Source of the DNA: Phycisphaerales bacterium
GTDB taxonomy: Bacteria > Planctomycetota > Phycisphaerae > Phycisphaerales > UBA1924
Assembly: GCA_027019265.1 (NCBI GenBank)
Contig: JALUWX010000029.1
Coordinates: 19,907-83,906 of the forward strand
DNA: 64,000 nt
Direction of reading: 5' to 3'
Positions 1 to 8,749 of this stretch are shown here, piece by piece (the first letter of the stretch is position 1; each line of letters starts with the position of its first letter). The notes below the pieces were generated by a model. That model was given only the letters and a program-made list of their open reading frames with translations, was not told the DNA's origin and did no database searches. The position numbers and the translations under genes are program-made.

Positions 1-2
1 AC

Positions 3-560
3 CCGGGGTGGAGCATCGACAACCACCTGGACCTCACCGATGCGAGCCGGGAGGCGCTCATCGATCTCATCGATGCCAACGCGCTCATGGTCATGCTCGG
101 GCACAACACCGAGCCCGCCGGGAGCGATGTCGATGCGATGTACCTGGACCTGATCGGGCGCTGGATGGATGCGTTCAACAGCACCGGGCGCCCGCGCCCG
201 TCGAACATCCATGTCGTCCCCTGGATGATCGGGGTGGACAACGCCGGGGTCAGGCTCCGGGACATGCTCGACGCGATGAGCGACGCCGCGGAGGTCTACA
301 AGGGCGCGGTTGTCTCCCTCCTCGGGCACTTCCACGGGGTGACCCCGAGCGAGTACGACCCCGCGCGCTACCAGCTCGACGGCCTACAGGTCCATCCGCT
401 CAACTCATCGACGGCTCGGAATCTGTCCGAGGACCTCGAAGCGCTGATCTTCTCGAATCCGCGCATTGTGCGTCCAACGGACAACCCCGCGCGGTACATG
501 AACGAGCCCGCGTCCGAGCCCGCGCAGCACGACTGGCGCGAAGGCACCACATCACCCTGA
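3..560 (+). CDS. C-terminal part of a possible SGNH/GDSL-type hydrolase
   Basis: The reading frame is open from the window edge and ends at the TGA at 558-560, so only the last 185 residues are visible. Two short signatures suggest an SGNH hydrolase fold: a Gly-His-Asn triplet after a hydrophobic strand (MVMLGHN, residues about 29-35 of the visible part), resembling block III, and a late LDGLQVHP segment resembling the block V Asp-x-x-His pair. The nucleophile-bearing N-terminus lies outside the window, so the assignment is inference. It is convergent with the DUF1579 gene that follows. Confidence 0.55.
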   Translation, partial: PGWSIDNHLDLTDASREALIDLIDANALMVMLGHNTEPAGSDVDAMYLDLIGRWMDAFNSTGRPRPSNIHVVPWMIGVDNAGVRLRDMLDAMSDAAEVYKGAVVSLLGHFHGVTPSEYDPARYQLDGLQVHPLNSSTARNLSEDLEALIFSNPRIVRPTDNPARYMNEPASEPAQHDWREGTTSP

Positions 561-602
561 GATTGTCGAGCCCGGGTCGATCGATCCGGATCGGGCGCGT
601 CG

Positions 603-1256
603 TTACTCGCGTGTGAACGTGATCACACCCGAGTTGAACCACGAGCCGTCGGGAAGCTGGTCGTAGAACGTCTCGGACCACGTGTCCGTGCCGTCCCATT
701 CGTAGACGATCTTCATCATGTACTCACCCATCCCGGGCATGAAGGACTTGCCCTTCATCACGAGCTGGTCCCGGTCGTTCATCTGCCCGGTCATGTGCAT
801 GATCTGGGTGGACATGGAATCGCGCCAGGTCATCACGTAGCACTCGCGCCCGTTGTCGTAGCCGGCCATCGCGACACCCTCGAAGGGCATCCCCATGAAG
901 TCCATCGTGAACGTGGACTCGAAGAAGCGTCCCCCCATCGTCGATTCGATCACGCACCTCCCCTCGCCCTCCGTCCATACATCGGGCTGGGTCGGGTCCA
1001 TCGCGAACTTGGTGTGCGCCTTCCACGTCCCGACATCCCTGGCCATCCGTTTGTGATGCTCTCCGGGGTTCCCGGCTTCCATCCACATCGCCATCATCTC
1101 GTCCGGGCTCATCTCCATCGGATCGGGCGCCCCCGTGTGCGCGTCCTGCGTGTGATGGTCGTGCTTCGTCTCCTTCGGGCCGGCGGCGATGAGGGTCGCG
1201 AGCGAGCCCGTCGTGATGACACCAGCAGCGAACGCGGCGATGGTCGTGGTCTTCAT
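603..1256 (-). CDS. Secreted DUF1579 domain protein
   Basis: A 217-residue protein with an N-terminal signal sequence (hydrophobic to about residue 25), a Met/Asp/His-rich linker and then a DUF1579 domain. The domain is recognised by the HKRMARDVGTW opening, the GRCVIESTMGGRFFES strand and the GYDNGRECYVMTWRDSM stretch. DUF1579 proteins are calycin-like and their function is unknown. The ATG is preceded by an AGGAGAT ribosome site. The Met-rich segment between residues 45 and 60 could bind metal, but that is only a guess. A 207-bp spacer follows upstream, towards the next minus-strand gene. Confidence 0.85.
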   Translation of the reverse strand: MKTTTIAAFAAGVITTGSLATLIAAGPKETKHDHHTQDAHTGAPDPMEMSPDEMMAMWMEAGNPGEHHKRMARDVGTWKAHTKFAMDPTQPDVWTEGEGRCVIESTMGGRFFESTFTMDFMGMPFEGVAMAGYDNGRECYVMTWRDSMSTQIMHMTGQMNDRDQLVMKGKSFMPGMGEYMMKIVYEWDGTDTWSETFYDQLPDGSWFNSGVITFTRE

Positions 1257-1463
1257 GGTCGATCTCCTGCGTGGATCTCAGTGTGTGTCCCGTCGGCGAT
1301 TCCTGTCCCCGCCGACGATGGGGAGCGCCATTGTCCTCGGACAGACACACAGAAGCGAGCCCAATTCTCGGACTTCCGACAAAAATCCGAACAAAGTGGA
1401 ATGATTCTCGGCTCGGACCGTGTTTCTGACCCAGAAATGGGGGGCGGGGAGTGGGGGGTGGGC

Positions 1464-2738
1464 TCAGCGCCGCTTGAGCTCGACCTTCTTGGGCTCGGGG
1501 AGGGGGACCCGGGTGATCCCGCGCCTGGTGAGGAAATCCACGCGCTGCTTCGCGCGATTGAGCTCGTGTTCGAACGGGCTGTTGGTGTGCTCGATGTACA
1601 GCTCCCACGCGCGGAGCGCCATTCCGTCCTTGTTCCGGCGCTCGAGCGACTGCGCGATGAACTCGTACTGACGGCTCAATGACCGAGTAAGGACCGTGTC
1701 CATCCCGGACTTCCGATCCGACTCGTCCAGATGTTCGATCCGTTCGCGCCCCTTCTCGATCGCCCAGAGATGCAGCGCCACCCCATCACGCCATCGCCCG
1801 CGCGACCCGAGCGCTTCCGCCGCTTCGCCCACGGCCCAGAACCACGCCGCGGAACCCTGGAGGCGCTCGTCGTCGATGATCGTGTTGACCATCGCGATCG
1901 CCGCGGGATCGTTGTCCTTGGCGCTGATCCCCATCGCTTGGAGGAGCTGCATCCCCGCGCTCGCGCGTTCGCCGATCGGGCCGATCCCCCAGTTGGGGAA
2001 CGTGGAGAGGAGCGATCTGAAGTACCCGGCCGCGCGATCGTTCATCCCGAGCCGGAGGGCTTGCTGCCCGGATTCGGAGAGCGCTTGGGCTCGTCGTTCC
2101 TCGGGGTACGTATCTTCGGAGCTGATCCGTTCAGCGAGCTCGAACCCGGACTCGTGCTCCCCGCTCATATGCGCGAGCCCGATCGCGAATCCCCCGAGCA
2201 TGCCCATGTGGGATCGCATCCCTGAGACAAAGGCTTCGGGATCGCTGCTCGTCCACAGCGGATCCTTCTTGCGTTGTTCGAAGAGCTGCTCGGAGAGCTC
2301 GAACGCGAGCTTGAAGGACTCGAATCCGCGCTGGTGGTTCATCGCGGATCGCCAGGATCGTCCGCTCCACTCGGCCGCTCGGATACGTTTGTCGAGATCA
2401 ACATTCATGAGGAGCGCCGCATCGGCGAGGTAGGCCGCGTGCTCGAAGTCGTCGAGATTCCAAGCCCCGGCCTGGGCGTGCATGAGACCCTCGTAGCGTG
2501 CATCGTCTGTGAGCGGCGATCCCGGATCGAGTGCCCGCTCTTCGATCACTCTGAGAAAGGTGGCGTGATCGGGCGCGCCCCGTGCGAGCTTGAGCAGTTC
2601 GATCACATCATCCCACGCGATCGTGCTCGGGTTTGCCCACGCTTCCGTGTTCGGGGTGGTGTCGAAGTGCCCCGAGTCCTGCGCGTGGACACACGAGACC
2701 CCGAGCACGAGCGCGAGCATGGTTGAGCGGATGTGCAT
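1464..2738 (-). CDS. Secreted helical (TPR-like) protein of unknown function
   Basis: The start was set at the ATG of MHIRSTMLALVLGV, which has a GAAGGGG ribosome site 6 nt upstream and begins a clean signal peptide ending near VHA-Q. An earlier in-frame start at 2786 would add 16 unlikely residues. The mature protein of about 400 residues is rich in Ala/Leu/Glu/Arg helices with a TPR-like rhythm (for example AGAWNLDDFEHAAYLADAAL), and it ends in a basic Pro/Lys tail. No catalytic motif is seen. It is divergent from the LVIVD protein. Confidence 0.75.
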   Translation of the reverse strand: MHIRSTMLALVLGVSCVHAQDSGHFDTTPNTEAWANPSTIAWDDVIELLKLARGAPDHATFLRVIEERALDPGSPLTDDARYEGLMHAQAGAWNLDDFEHAAYLADAALLMNVDLDKRIRAAEWSGRSWRSAMNHQRGFESFKLAFELSEQLFEQRKKDPLWTSSDPEAFVSGMRSHMGMLGGFAIGLAHMSGEHESGFELAERISSEDTYPEERRAQALSESGQQALRLGMNDRAAGYFRSLLSTFPNWGIGPIGERASAGMQLLQAMGISAKDNDPAAIAMVNTIIDDERLQGSAAWFWAVGEAAEALGSRGRWRDGVALHLWAIEKGRERIEHLDESDRKSGMDTVLTRSLSRQYEFIAQSLERRNKDGMALRAWELYIEHTNSPFEHELNRAKQRVDFLTRRGITRVPLPEPKKVELKRR

Positions 2739-2890
2739 GGGTTCCCCTTCCGATCGGAGTGTGACCGATCTCAAATGGATACGCAACCCCGCTCCCGGAG
2801 TTTCAGGGCTTCACCCGTTCGCACATCCGTCTGCTTATCGCTCGTGGAGCCCGTCGTTGGGGTCCGGTTCGGCTCAATATCCCCGATATC

Positions 2891-2929
2891 CGGGCAATAT
2901 GCCCGTTTCGGAGCGCCGTTCCGCTCCGA
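2891..2929. promoter_or_regulatory. Two adjacent hairpins upstream of the LVIVD gene
   Basis: CGGGC (2891-2895) pairs with GCCCG (2901-2905) around a 5-nt AATAT loop. TCGGAGCG (2908-2915) pairs with CGCTCCGA (2922-2929) around a 6-nt loop. Both lie in the 251-bp divergent spacer. A 10-mer GATACGATCG at 2935-2944, which could contain a -10 element (TACGAT), follows directly. Operator or leader hairpin is possible; there is no U tract, so it is not a standard terminator. Confidence 0.4.
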
Positions 2930-2989
2930 GTTTCGATACGATCGGTGGGGTTGGATTCTGGACGTTCAGGAAGAGAGAGGGCTTGTGTT

Positions 2990-5128
2990 GTGCGTGATGT
3001 GTTGAAGACGTGGGGTGGTGTGGTGCTGTCGTTGGGATTGGTTTCACAGACCTTCGCCGATGGCGGGGTCGGGTGTGTGCTGGAGACCTACTTGGATCAG
3101 GTCGATTTCGGGACGGCCGTTCCCGGGGACTTCGAGGCGCGCGACATGGTCGTCCGAGACGGGATCGCGTATGTCGCCGCGGATGAGTCCGGGCTCCAGA
3201 TCTTCGATGTGAGCGATCCCACGAACCTCACGCGCCTCTCCCAGCTTTCGCTCGGGGGTGTGGCGCAGGGGATCGACCTGTTCGTCGGCGAGTTCGCGAC
3301 CCTCGCGTTTATCGCTTGCGACGACGCCGGGGTCCGGATCGTCCGGGTGACGGATCCGTCGAATCCGGAGTTCACGTTCATCTCGACCCTGAGTCTGAAC
3401 GATGCGCGCGATGTCGCCGTTCTCCCGTCTCAGCTCCCGGGGCAGATCATCCTGGGTGTCGCCGCCGGGAGCGAGGGGTACCGCGCGTACGACTTGACGA
3501 CCGTCTTCCCATCTCAGATCGAGTTCGAGTTCGGGTCCGATGTCGCACGATCCATCGAGGTTCAAGAGTCCGGGGGCGAGGTGTATATCTACGTTGCTGT
3601 CGGGACGGCCGGGGTGGATGTGTACACCCCGGGGGCCTCGGGGACGAACGATCTGGTCACCACGCTGAGCACCCCGGGGACGGCGTACGAATGCGAAGCG
3701 GTCGGAGACGTGCTCTATGTCGCCGACGGTTCGTCGGGTGTGGAAGCGATCGAGCTCCTCCCGGATCGGAGCGGGGGGTCGATCGAGGACAACGTCCCGA
3801 TCTCTTTCGCGCGTTCGCTCACGCTGGAGGATGATCGGCTCTACGTGACCAACACCCAGAGCCTGGTCTCCATCATCGACACCTCCGATCCCACTTCGCC
3901 CGATGTGGTGGGGACGATCCGCTCACTCGGGGACGCGGTCTGCGTCGGCGCGAGCGGGACCGATGTGTTCCTCGGGACGCGCGATTCGGGTGTGGTCTCC
4001 GTGGACATGAGCGATCCGGCCGCGCAGGTCAGCTCGGCCGAGCTCGGGTCGTATGAATGGACCGACGGCAACATCTCCAACCCCCATCGGACCAAAGTGG
4101 TGGGGGACATGGCGTATGTCCCGCGTGCGATCCTCGAGATCTTCGATGTCAGCACGGGTGTCCCCGTCCTTACGGGGTCGTTCGATTCGGGGGCGACCAT
4201 CATCGACGTCGATGTCGTCGGCACGATCGCGTACGCCGTGGACCGGCAGGCGCTTTCGATCATCGATGTCTCCGATCCATCGAGCCCGGTGTTGTTGGGC
4301 TCCGTCACGACCCCGGGAACCGCGCTCCATGTGCTCGTCGATGAGGGGAAAGCGTACATCGCGGATCGCTCGAACGGGATGCAGATCGTGGACGTCTCGG
4401 ATCCCACCTCCCCGACGATCATCGGGACCTTCGCGACGGGGAGCGATGCCAAGGAGATCCTGTACGTCGGGGACTCCGTGTTCATGCGCCTCGCGCACAT
4501 CCTGACGGATGACAAGGTCGAGGTCGTGTCGCTGCTCGAAGAGACGACCCCCGTCGCGCTCGGCCCGGGGATCGCGATCGACGGCTCCGTGCTCTACGGC
4601 GCGGTCAGCGACGGGACCCGGCTCGATCAGATCAACTACGACATCGCCGAGGAGCGCTACCAGCTCCGCTCCATCGATGTCACCAACCCCCTCCTCCCGA
4701 GCGTGATCACCCAGACGGGCGCCGTCGGGTACCTCACCGATTTGATCCAAAGCGGGGACGATCCCATGCTGGAACGTTCCGGGGACATCCTGAGCATCTC
4801 GACGAGCGAGAGCGGGGTGGTTATGTTCGATCTCTCGGACCCATCGGTGATCCGGTTCCTCGGGGTCTTCAACGAATCCGACGACTACGCGATGTCGTGG
4901 ACCATCGATTCGGGGCGCGGCTACCTCCGGATCCCGGGCAAGTTCCGGATCTACGACATGAGCGCGTGCACGCCCGTGTGCGCCGTTGATCTCAACGGGG
5001 ACACAAACGCGGACTTCTTCGATCTGACCCTGTTCCTCTCGGGGATGCTCGACTGGGACGGGAACACCGTCTTCGACTTCTTCGATGTGTCGAGCTTCCT
5101 CCAAGCTTTCAGCGCGGGGTGTCCCTGA
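2990..5128 (+). CDS. Secreted LVIVD-repeat beta-propeller with GCP-ending dockerin-like tail
   Basis: I chose the GTG at 2990, which follows an AGAGAGAGG ribosome site and starts a signal peptide (VRDVLKTWGGVVLSLGLV, cleavage near TFA-D). A GTG at 2945 is also open. The body of about 600 residues repeats the LVIVD pattern many times (LQIFDVSDPTN, VSIIDTSDPTS, LSIIDVSDPSS, MQIVDVSDPTS, VVMFDLSDPS), each repeat presumably forming a propeller blade. The last 50 residues carry two Ca-loop-like units, DLNGDTNADFFDLTLFL and FDFFDVSSFL, and end in Gly-Cys-Pro. That tail is shared with the proteins at 17177 and 59311. It is probably exported and surface-associated; the ligand is unknown. Confidence 0.85.
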   Translation: MRDVLKTWGGVVLSLGLVSQTFADGGVGCVLETYLDQVDFGTAVPGDFEARDMVVRDGIAYVAADESGLQIFDVSDPTNLTRLSQLSLGGVAQGIDLFVGEFATLAFIACDDAGVRIVRVTDPSNPEFTFISTLSLNDARDVAVLPSQLPGQIILGVAAGSEGYRAYDLTTVFPSQIEFEFGSDVARSIEVQESGGEVYIYVAVGTAGVDVYTPGASGTNDLVTTLSTPGTAYECEAVGDVLYVADGSSGVEAIELLPDRSGGSIEDNVPISFARSLTLEDDRLYVTNTQSLVSIIDTSDPTSPDVVGTIRSLGDAVCVGASGTDVFLGTRDSGVVSVDMSDPAAQVSSAELGSYEWTDGNISNPHRTKVVGDMAYVPRAILEIFDVSTGVPVLTGSFDSGATIIDVDVVGTIAYAVDRQALSIIDVSDPSSPVLLGSVTTPGTALHVLVDEGKAYIADRSNGMQIVDVSDPTSPTIIGTFATGSDAKEILYVGDSVFMRLAHILTDDKVEVVSLLEETTPVALGPGIAIDGSVLYGAVSDGTRLDQINYDIAEERYQLRSIDVTNPLLPSVITQTGAVGYLTDLIQSGDDPMLERSGDILSISTSESGVVMFDLSDPSVIRFLGVFNESDDYAMSWTIDSGRGYLRIPGKFRIYDMSACTPVCAVDLNGDTNADFFDLTLFLSGMLDWDGNTVFDFFDVSSFLQAFSAGCP

Positions 5129-5157
5129 TTCGGAACACTACCCCCCGTCCTGTCCGT

Positions 5158-6345
5158 TCACGCTTTCACGGGAACGCGCTGGGAGATCGTCAGCCCGAAC
5201 GCTTCGAGCTGGGGGTATTCCGCGGCCGAGTTTGTGATGAGCTTCAGGTTGCTCAGCCCGAGGGCCCTCAGAATCTGTGATCCCGTCCCGTACTCGAGTG
5301 TGGTGCCGCTCATCGTCTCGTGGACCGTGTCCTCGTCGCTCGCGCCGAAGGGGCGCGTGAGGCGCGCGGAGAGATCGGAGTTCTCCGCGCCCATGGGGCG
5401 CAGGTAGATGATCGCGCCCCGACCCGCTTGCTGGATCATGCGCATCGATTCGTGGAGGATCATCCCGCTCGGAGGGCGCGCGGGGTCCGTCCCGAAGTCC
5501 TGGAAAATGTCCCCGAGCAGATCGCGCCGATGGACACGCACCAACGTCGGGGTGTCGTCCTCGATCGGGTTCCCCTTCTCGTCGACGGCCCCGACATCCC
5601 CGACCGTCAGCGCGAGGTGGGGGAGCGCATCCACAGGAGAACGGAACGCGAAGAGTGTGAACGACCCCAGCGGGGTCCGGATCGGTGTCCCCTGCGCGGG
5701 CTCGAGGCGCTGGACGATCATGGACTTTGCGAGCCGGTGCTCGATGATTTGCTTGATCGAGCACATCTTGATGTCGTGCTGCTCCGCGAAGACCTCGAGG
5801 TCCGGGACGCGCATCATGCGCCCCTCCGGGTGGACGATCTCGATCCCCACGCACCCCGGGGTCAGACCCGCGAGTCGGCACAGGTCCACGATCGCTTCCG
5901 TGTGCCCGATGCGCACGAGCACCCCGCCGTCGCGCGAGCGGAGCGGGTTGATGTGCCCCGGGCGCACGAAATCGTCGGGACCCGTGCTCGGGTCGATGAG
6001 CATCTGGATGGTCCGCGCGCGTTCGTGCGCGCTCACCCCCGTCGTGAACCCGTGCTTGGGGTGCCCATCGACGGACACGGTCAGCGGGGTCCCCCGCGCC
6101 GAGGTGTTGACGGCCGACTGCCCGTGCAGGTTCAGCCGATCGCAGTCCGCTTCCGTCAGCGACACGAACATGTACCCCGACGCTTCCTTGAGCATGAACA
6201 TGATGGCTTCGGGGGAGATGAACTGCGCGGGGAGGATCAGGTCCCCCTCGTTCTCGCGCGACTCATCGTCTGTGACGATGGCCATCTTCCCTTGTCGGAG
6301 GTCGTCGAGCACATCTTCGATCGGTGAGAACGGGGCTTCGGGCAT
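5158..6345 (-). CDS. ribB: 3,4-dihydroxy-2-butanone-4-phosphate synthase fused to a degenerate GTP cyclohydrolase II domain
   Basis: The N-terminal half makes 3,4-dihydroxy-2-butanone 4-phosphate from ribulose 5-phosphate for riboflavin synthesis. It is recognised by TDDESRENEGDL (residues 25-36) and TTGVSAHERARTI (101-113). The C-terminal half has the cyclohydrolase II frame, including YGTGSQILRALGL, but the Zn-binding Cys cluster is absent: the usual ECLTGDVFGSLRCDCG region reads HRRDLLGDIFQDFG. The LRQEGRGIGL segment reads LRPMGAENSDL. Only the first activity is therefore expected. The ATG at 6345 has no Shine-Dalgarno site but a TACCAT hexamer 8 nt upstream; an in-frame start at 6402 would overlap the next gene. 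Confidence 0.9.
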   Translation of the reverse strand: MPEAPFSPIEDVLDDLRQGKMAIVTDDESRENEGDLILPAQFISPEAIMFMLKEASGYMFVSLTEADCDRLNLHGQSAVNTSARGTPLTVSVDGHPKHGFTTGVSAHERARTIQMLIDPSTGPDDFVRPGHINPLRSRDGGVLVRIGHTEAIVDLCRLAGLTPGCVGIEIVHPEGRMMRVPDLEVFAEQHDIKMCSIKQIIEHRLAKSMIVQRLEPAQGTPIRTPLGSFTLFAFRSPVDALPHLALTVGDVGAVDEKGNPIEDDTPTLVRVHRRDLLGDIFQDFGTDPARPPSGMILHESMRMIQQAGRGAIIYLRPMGAENSDLSARLTRPFGASDEDTVHETMSGTTLEYGTGSQILRALGLSNLKLITNSAAEYPQLEAFGLTISQRVPVKA

Positions 6346-6389
6346 GGGAGGGGATGGTAGATCTGATATGCTGGGAACGGGAGGGACCC

Positions 6390-6677
6390 ATGGACGAGCC
6401 AAAGAACCACGAGAAACCCGAGCCCAGCGGATTCTGGAAGACCTACACGGAGGGCAAGCCCGAGACCCCGCTCCAGTGGGTTCAGTTCGTGCTGTTGAAT
6501 ATCGGATATGTGATCATGATCATCATGGGGACGATCGCGTTTGTCATGATCGCGATCTATGTCATCCCGATCCTTATTGCCGGCGCGGTGCTGTTCTTCC
6601 TCTTCATCATCTTCTTTGGCTCAGGCAGCGGCGGCGGTGGGGGGCCGCCCGACGTGCGCGGGCCGACACCCATGTGA
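6390..6677 (+). CDS. Small membrane protein with glycine-rich tail
   Basis: A 95-residue protein starting at an ATG behind a GGGAGGGA ribosome site. A charged N-terminus of about 30 residues is followed by two closely spaced hydrophobic segments (about residues 32-55 and 57-77). It ends in a flexible SGSGGGGGPPDVRG tail. No family is recognised. It is divergent from the ribB-like gene and only 46 bp from the methyltransferase start. Confidence 0.7.
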   Translation: MDEPKNHEKPEPSGFWKTYTEGKPETPLQWVQFVLLNIGYVIMIIMGTIAFVMIAIYVIPILIAGAVLFFLFIIFFGSGSGGGGGPPDVRGPTPM

Positions 6678-6723
6678 TCACCTCAGCGGGATCACATCAG
6701 TTGATCCGGGTCTACCCTCCCCC

Positions 6724-7386
6724 ATGGACATGACCCCCCAGCGCTGGATGAACACCTGCACCTACCTCGACGACGTCTTCGGGCGCGCCGACGAGCACCT
6801 CGAAACCCTCATGGAACGCGCCATCGCGGAGGGGATCCCGGATATCGCCGTCTCGTCGAGTGTGGGGCGCTTCCTGAACCTGCTCGCGATCATGAGCGGG
6901 GCACGCACGATCGTCGAGGTCGGGACTCTCGCTGGGTACTCGGGGATCTGGCTCGCGCGGGCGCTCCCCGACAACGGGCGATTCATCACCATCGAGCCCA
7001 ACGAACTCCACGCAAACTTCGCCCAGCGCATGTTCGACGAAGCCAAGGTTGCGGACCGAGCCGAGATCCGGCGCTCGACCGGGCTCGCCGAACTCCCCAA
7101 GCTCGTCGAGGAGCTCGGGCCGAACTCGGTCGATGTCGTCTTCCTCGATGCGATCAAGACCGAGTACCCCGACTACATGCCCCACGCGCGGACCCTGCTC
7201 CGTCCCGGGGGGCTGCTGATCGCCGACAACGTGCTGGGCGCGGGGTGGTGGATCGACATGCCCGAGGGTGAGAACCCGTCGAGGGACGCCGCGGATCGGT
7301 TCAACCGGATGGTCGTGGACGATCCCGCGTTCGATACGGCCTGCGCCCCGATCCGCGAGGGTGTCCTCGTCGCGCGGAAGCGCTGA
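6724..7386 (+). CDS. SAM-dependent O-methyltransferase (caffeoyl-CoA OMT type)
   Basis: A 220-residue class I methyltransferase of the COMT/catechol O-methyltransferase-like family. Visible elements are IVEVGTLAGYSGIWLARAL (SAM loop, residues 58-76), FITIEPNE (acidic residue that holds the ribose), VVFLDAIKTEYPDY (metal-site Asp region) and LLRPGGLLIADNVLGAGW. The substrate is unknown. The ATG at 6724 has no ribosome site; TACCCT lies at 6713-6718, leaving 5 nt to the ATG, which suggests a leaderless mRNA. A longer in-frame start at 6559 would run through the preceding gene and is unlikely. Confidence 0.88.
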   Translation: MDMTPQRWMNTCTYLDDVFGRADEHLETLMERAIAEGIPDIAVSSSVGRFLNLLAIMSGARTIVEVGTLAGYSGIWLARALPDNGRFITIEPNELHANFAQRMFDEAKVADRAEIRRSTGLAELPKLVEELGPNSVDVVFLDAIKTEYPDYMPHARTLLRPGGLLIADNVLGAGWWIDMPEGENPSRDAADRFNRMVVDDPAFDTACAPIREGVLVARKR

Positions 7387-7418
7387 ACCGGAGCGGGAGT
7401 GGGGCGGTACAGTTGGGC

Positions 7419-8726
7419 ATGCGTCCAATCATCGCAGTTCTCGGATCCGCGATCGCGATCACACTCATTGTGGCTGCGTTTCTTCCCGCACCTGATTCTG
7501 GGCGCTATCGGTACACGTTCGATGTCACGATCCAGACTCCGGGCGGCGAACTTCCGTTCCATATCGTGATGCAACGGAACAGCAGCGCCTTCCCGAAGGA
7601 TGCTCGGATCTACCCGGGCCCGATCGGTGTACCACGGCCGCTCGAAGAATCCGCGATCCATGTTCTGCTCCCGGACTTCGACCCGGAAGATCTGTCCGAA
7701 ATCGTGATCCCGTTCGAGCACTACGACTCAGAGCTCAAACTGACCCAAACCGAGGGTCATCGCTACAAGGGTGCCTGGCGCAAAGTTCGCGGCTCAGGTG
7801 TTGCTGAGTTGCCTGTAAAGGCGACTCGTGTGATCGGAAGCGACAATCTGAGCGGAGTCGATCCCGACGCGGGTCGTTCCCACCAAGTGGTTGCCAATAG
7901 CGAACGGTTCTCGGGCAGATGGCGGGTCCAGTTCGAGTCGTCCGATGACACAGCGATCGGTGACTTCTCCGCTTGGGGCAATCTTGTCATCGGGACATTC
8001 CTCACCACGACCGGAGACTACAGGCATCTTCGCGGGGTGATCGACGGCGACCTCATGCGCCTCTCCACCTTCGACGGCGCGCACGCCTTCCTCTTCCACG
8101 CGCGTCTCCAGCCCGACGGCACCATCGCCGGCGACTTCTGGTCCGGGGACTGGTGGCACGAGACATGGACCGCGACGCGCGACGACGACGCGCAGCTCCC
8201 CGATATGTTCGCGCAGACGAGCGCTCCCAACGAGGACGCGCTCGACGAGCTCGTCTTCACCAATCTCGAAGGCGAACCCACGCGCGTCGTCGATGCGCTC
8301 AACGCAACCAACGCACCCGTGCGCATCATCGAGGTCTTCGGGTCCTGGTGCCCCAACTGCGCCGACGCCGGGCGCGAACTCGCCGAACTGAAGAAGACTT
8401 ACGGCGACAAGCTCGGGATCCTCGGGCTCGCCTTCGAGCTCACCGACGACCACGAGCGCTCGTCCACCCAGGTCAAACGCTACCTCGAGCGCTTCGGTGC
8501 GGACTGGGACGTCCTCATCGCGGGACTCAACAACAAAGACGCGGCCACCGAGGAACTCGCGATCCTCGACCAGGTCCGCGCGTACCCCACGACGATTTTC
8601 CTGAACTCGGACAACGAGATCGTCGAGATCCATACCGGATTCACAGGACCCGCGACCGGGGACGCATACACCGAGCAGCACGAGCGCTACGTTTCGATCA
8701 TCGAATCACTGATCCACGGCGAATAA
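7419..8726 (+). CDS. Membrane-anchored thioredoxin-like (TlpA-type) protein
   Basis: A 435-residue protein. Residues 1-24 form a signal or anchor segment, 25-250 are a beta-rich domain of unknown role, and about 265-435 a TlpA/AhpC-like redoxin with the active-site motif WCPNC (310-314) and the cis-Pro segment RAYPTTIF. It presumably reduces or exchanges disulfides outside the cytoplasm. The first ~610 bp use many A/T-ending codons, while the part from about 8030 onward is strongly G/C-ending, an abrupt change inside one gene. The ATG at 7419 lacks a ribosome site but has TACAGT 5 nt before it. Confidence 0.85.
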   Translation: MRPIIAVLGSAIAITLIVAAFLPAPDSGRYRYTFDVTIQTPGGELPFHIVMQRNSSAFPKDARIYPGPIGVPRPLEESAIHVLLPDFDPEDLSEIVIPFEHYDSELKLTQTEGHRYKGAWRKVRGSGVAELPVKATRVIGSDNLSGVDPDAGRSHQVVANSERFSGRWRVQFESSDDTAIGDFSAWGNLVIGTFLTTTGDYRHLRGVIDGDLMRLSTFDGAHAFLFHARLQPDGTIAGDFWSGDWWHETWTATRDDDAQLPDMFAQTSAPNEDALDELVFTNLEGEPTRVVDALNATNAPVRIIEVFGSWCPNCADAGRELAELKKTYGDKLGILGLAFELTDDHERSSTQVKRYLERFGADWDVLIAGLNNKDAATEELAILDQVRAYPTTIFLNSDNEIVEIHTGFTGPATGDAYTEQHERYVSIIESLIHGE

Positions 8727-8749
8727 AGATCGATAGGGAGTTTGAACGG

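Noticed and set aside
1257..1463. Possible small gene in the 207-bp spacer between the DUF1579 and TPR-like genes.
   Set aside because: Short open frames there have no ribosome site and unlikely composition; I see nothing but a probable promoter region.
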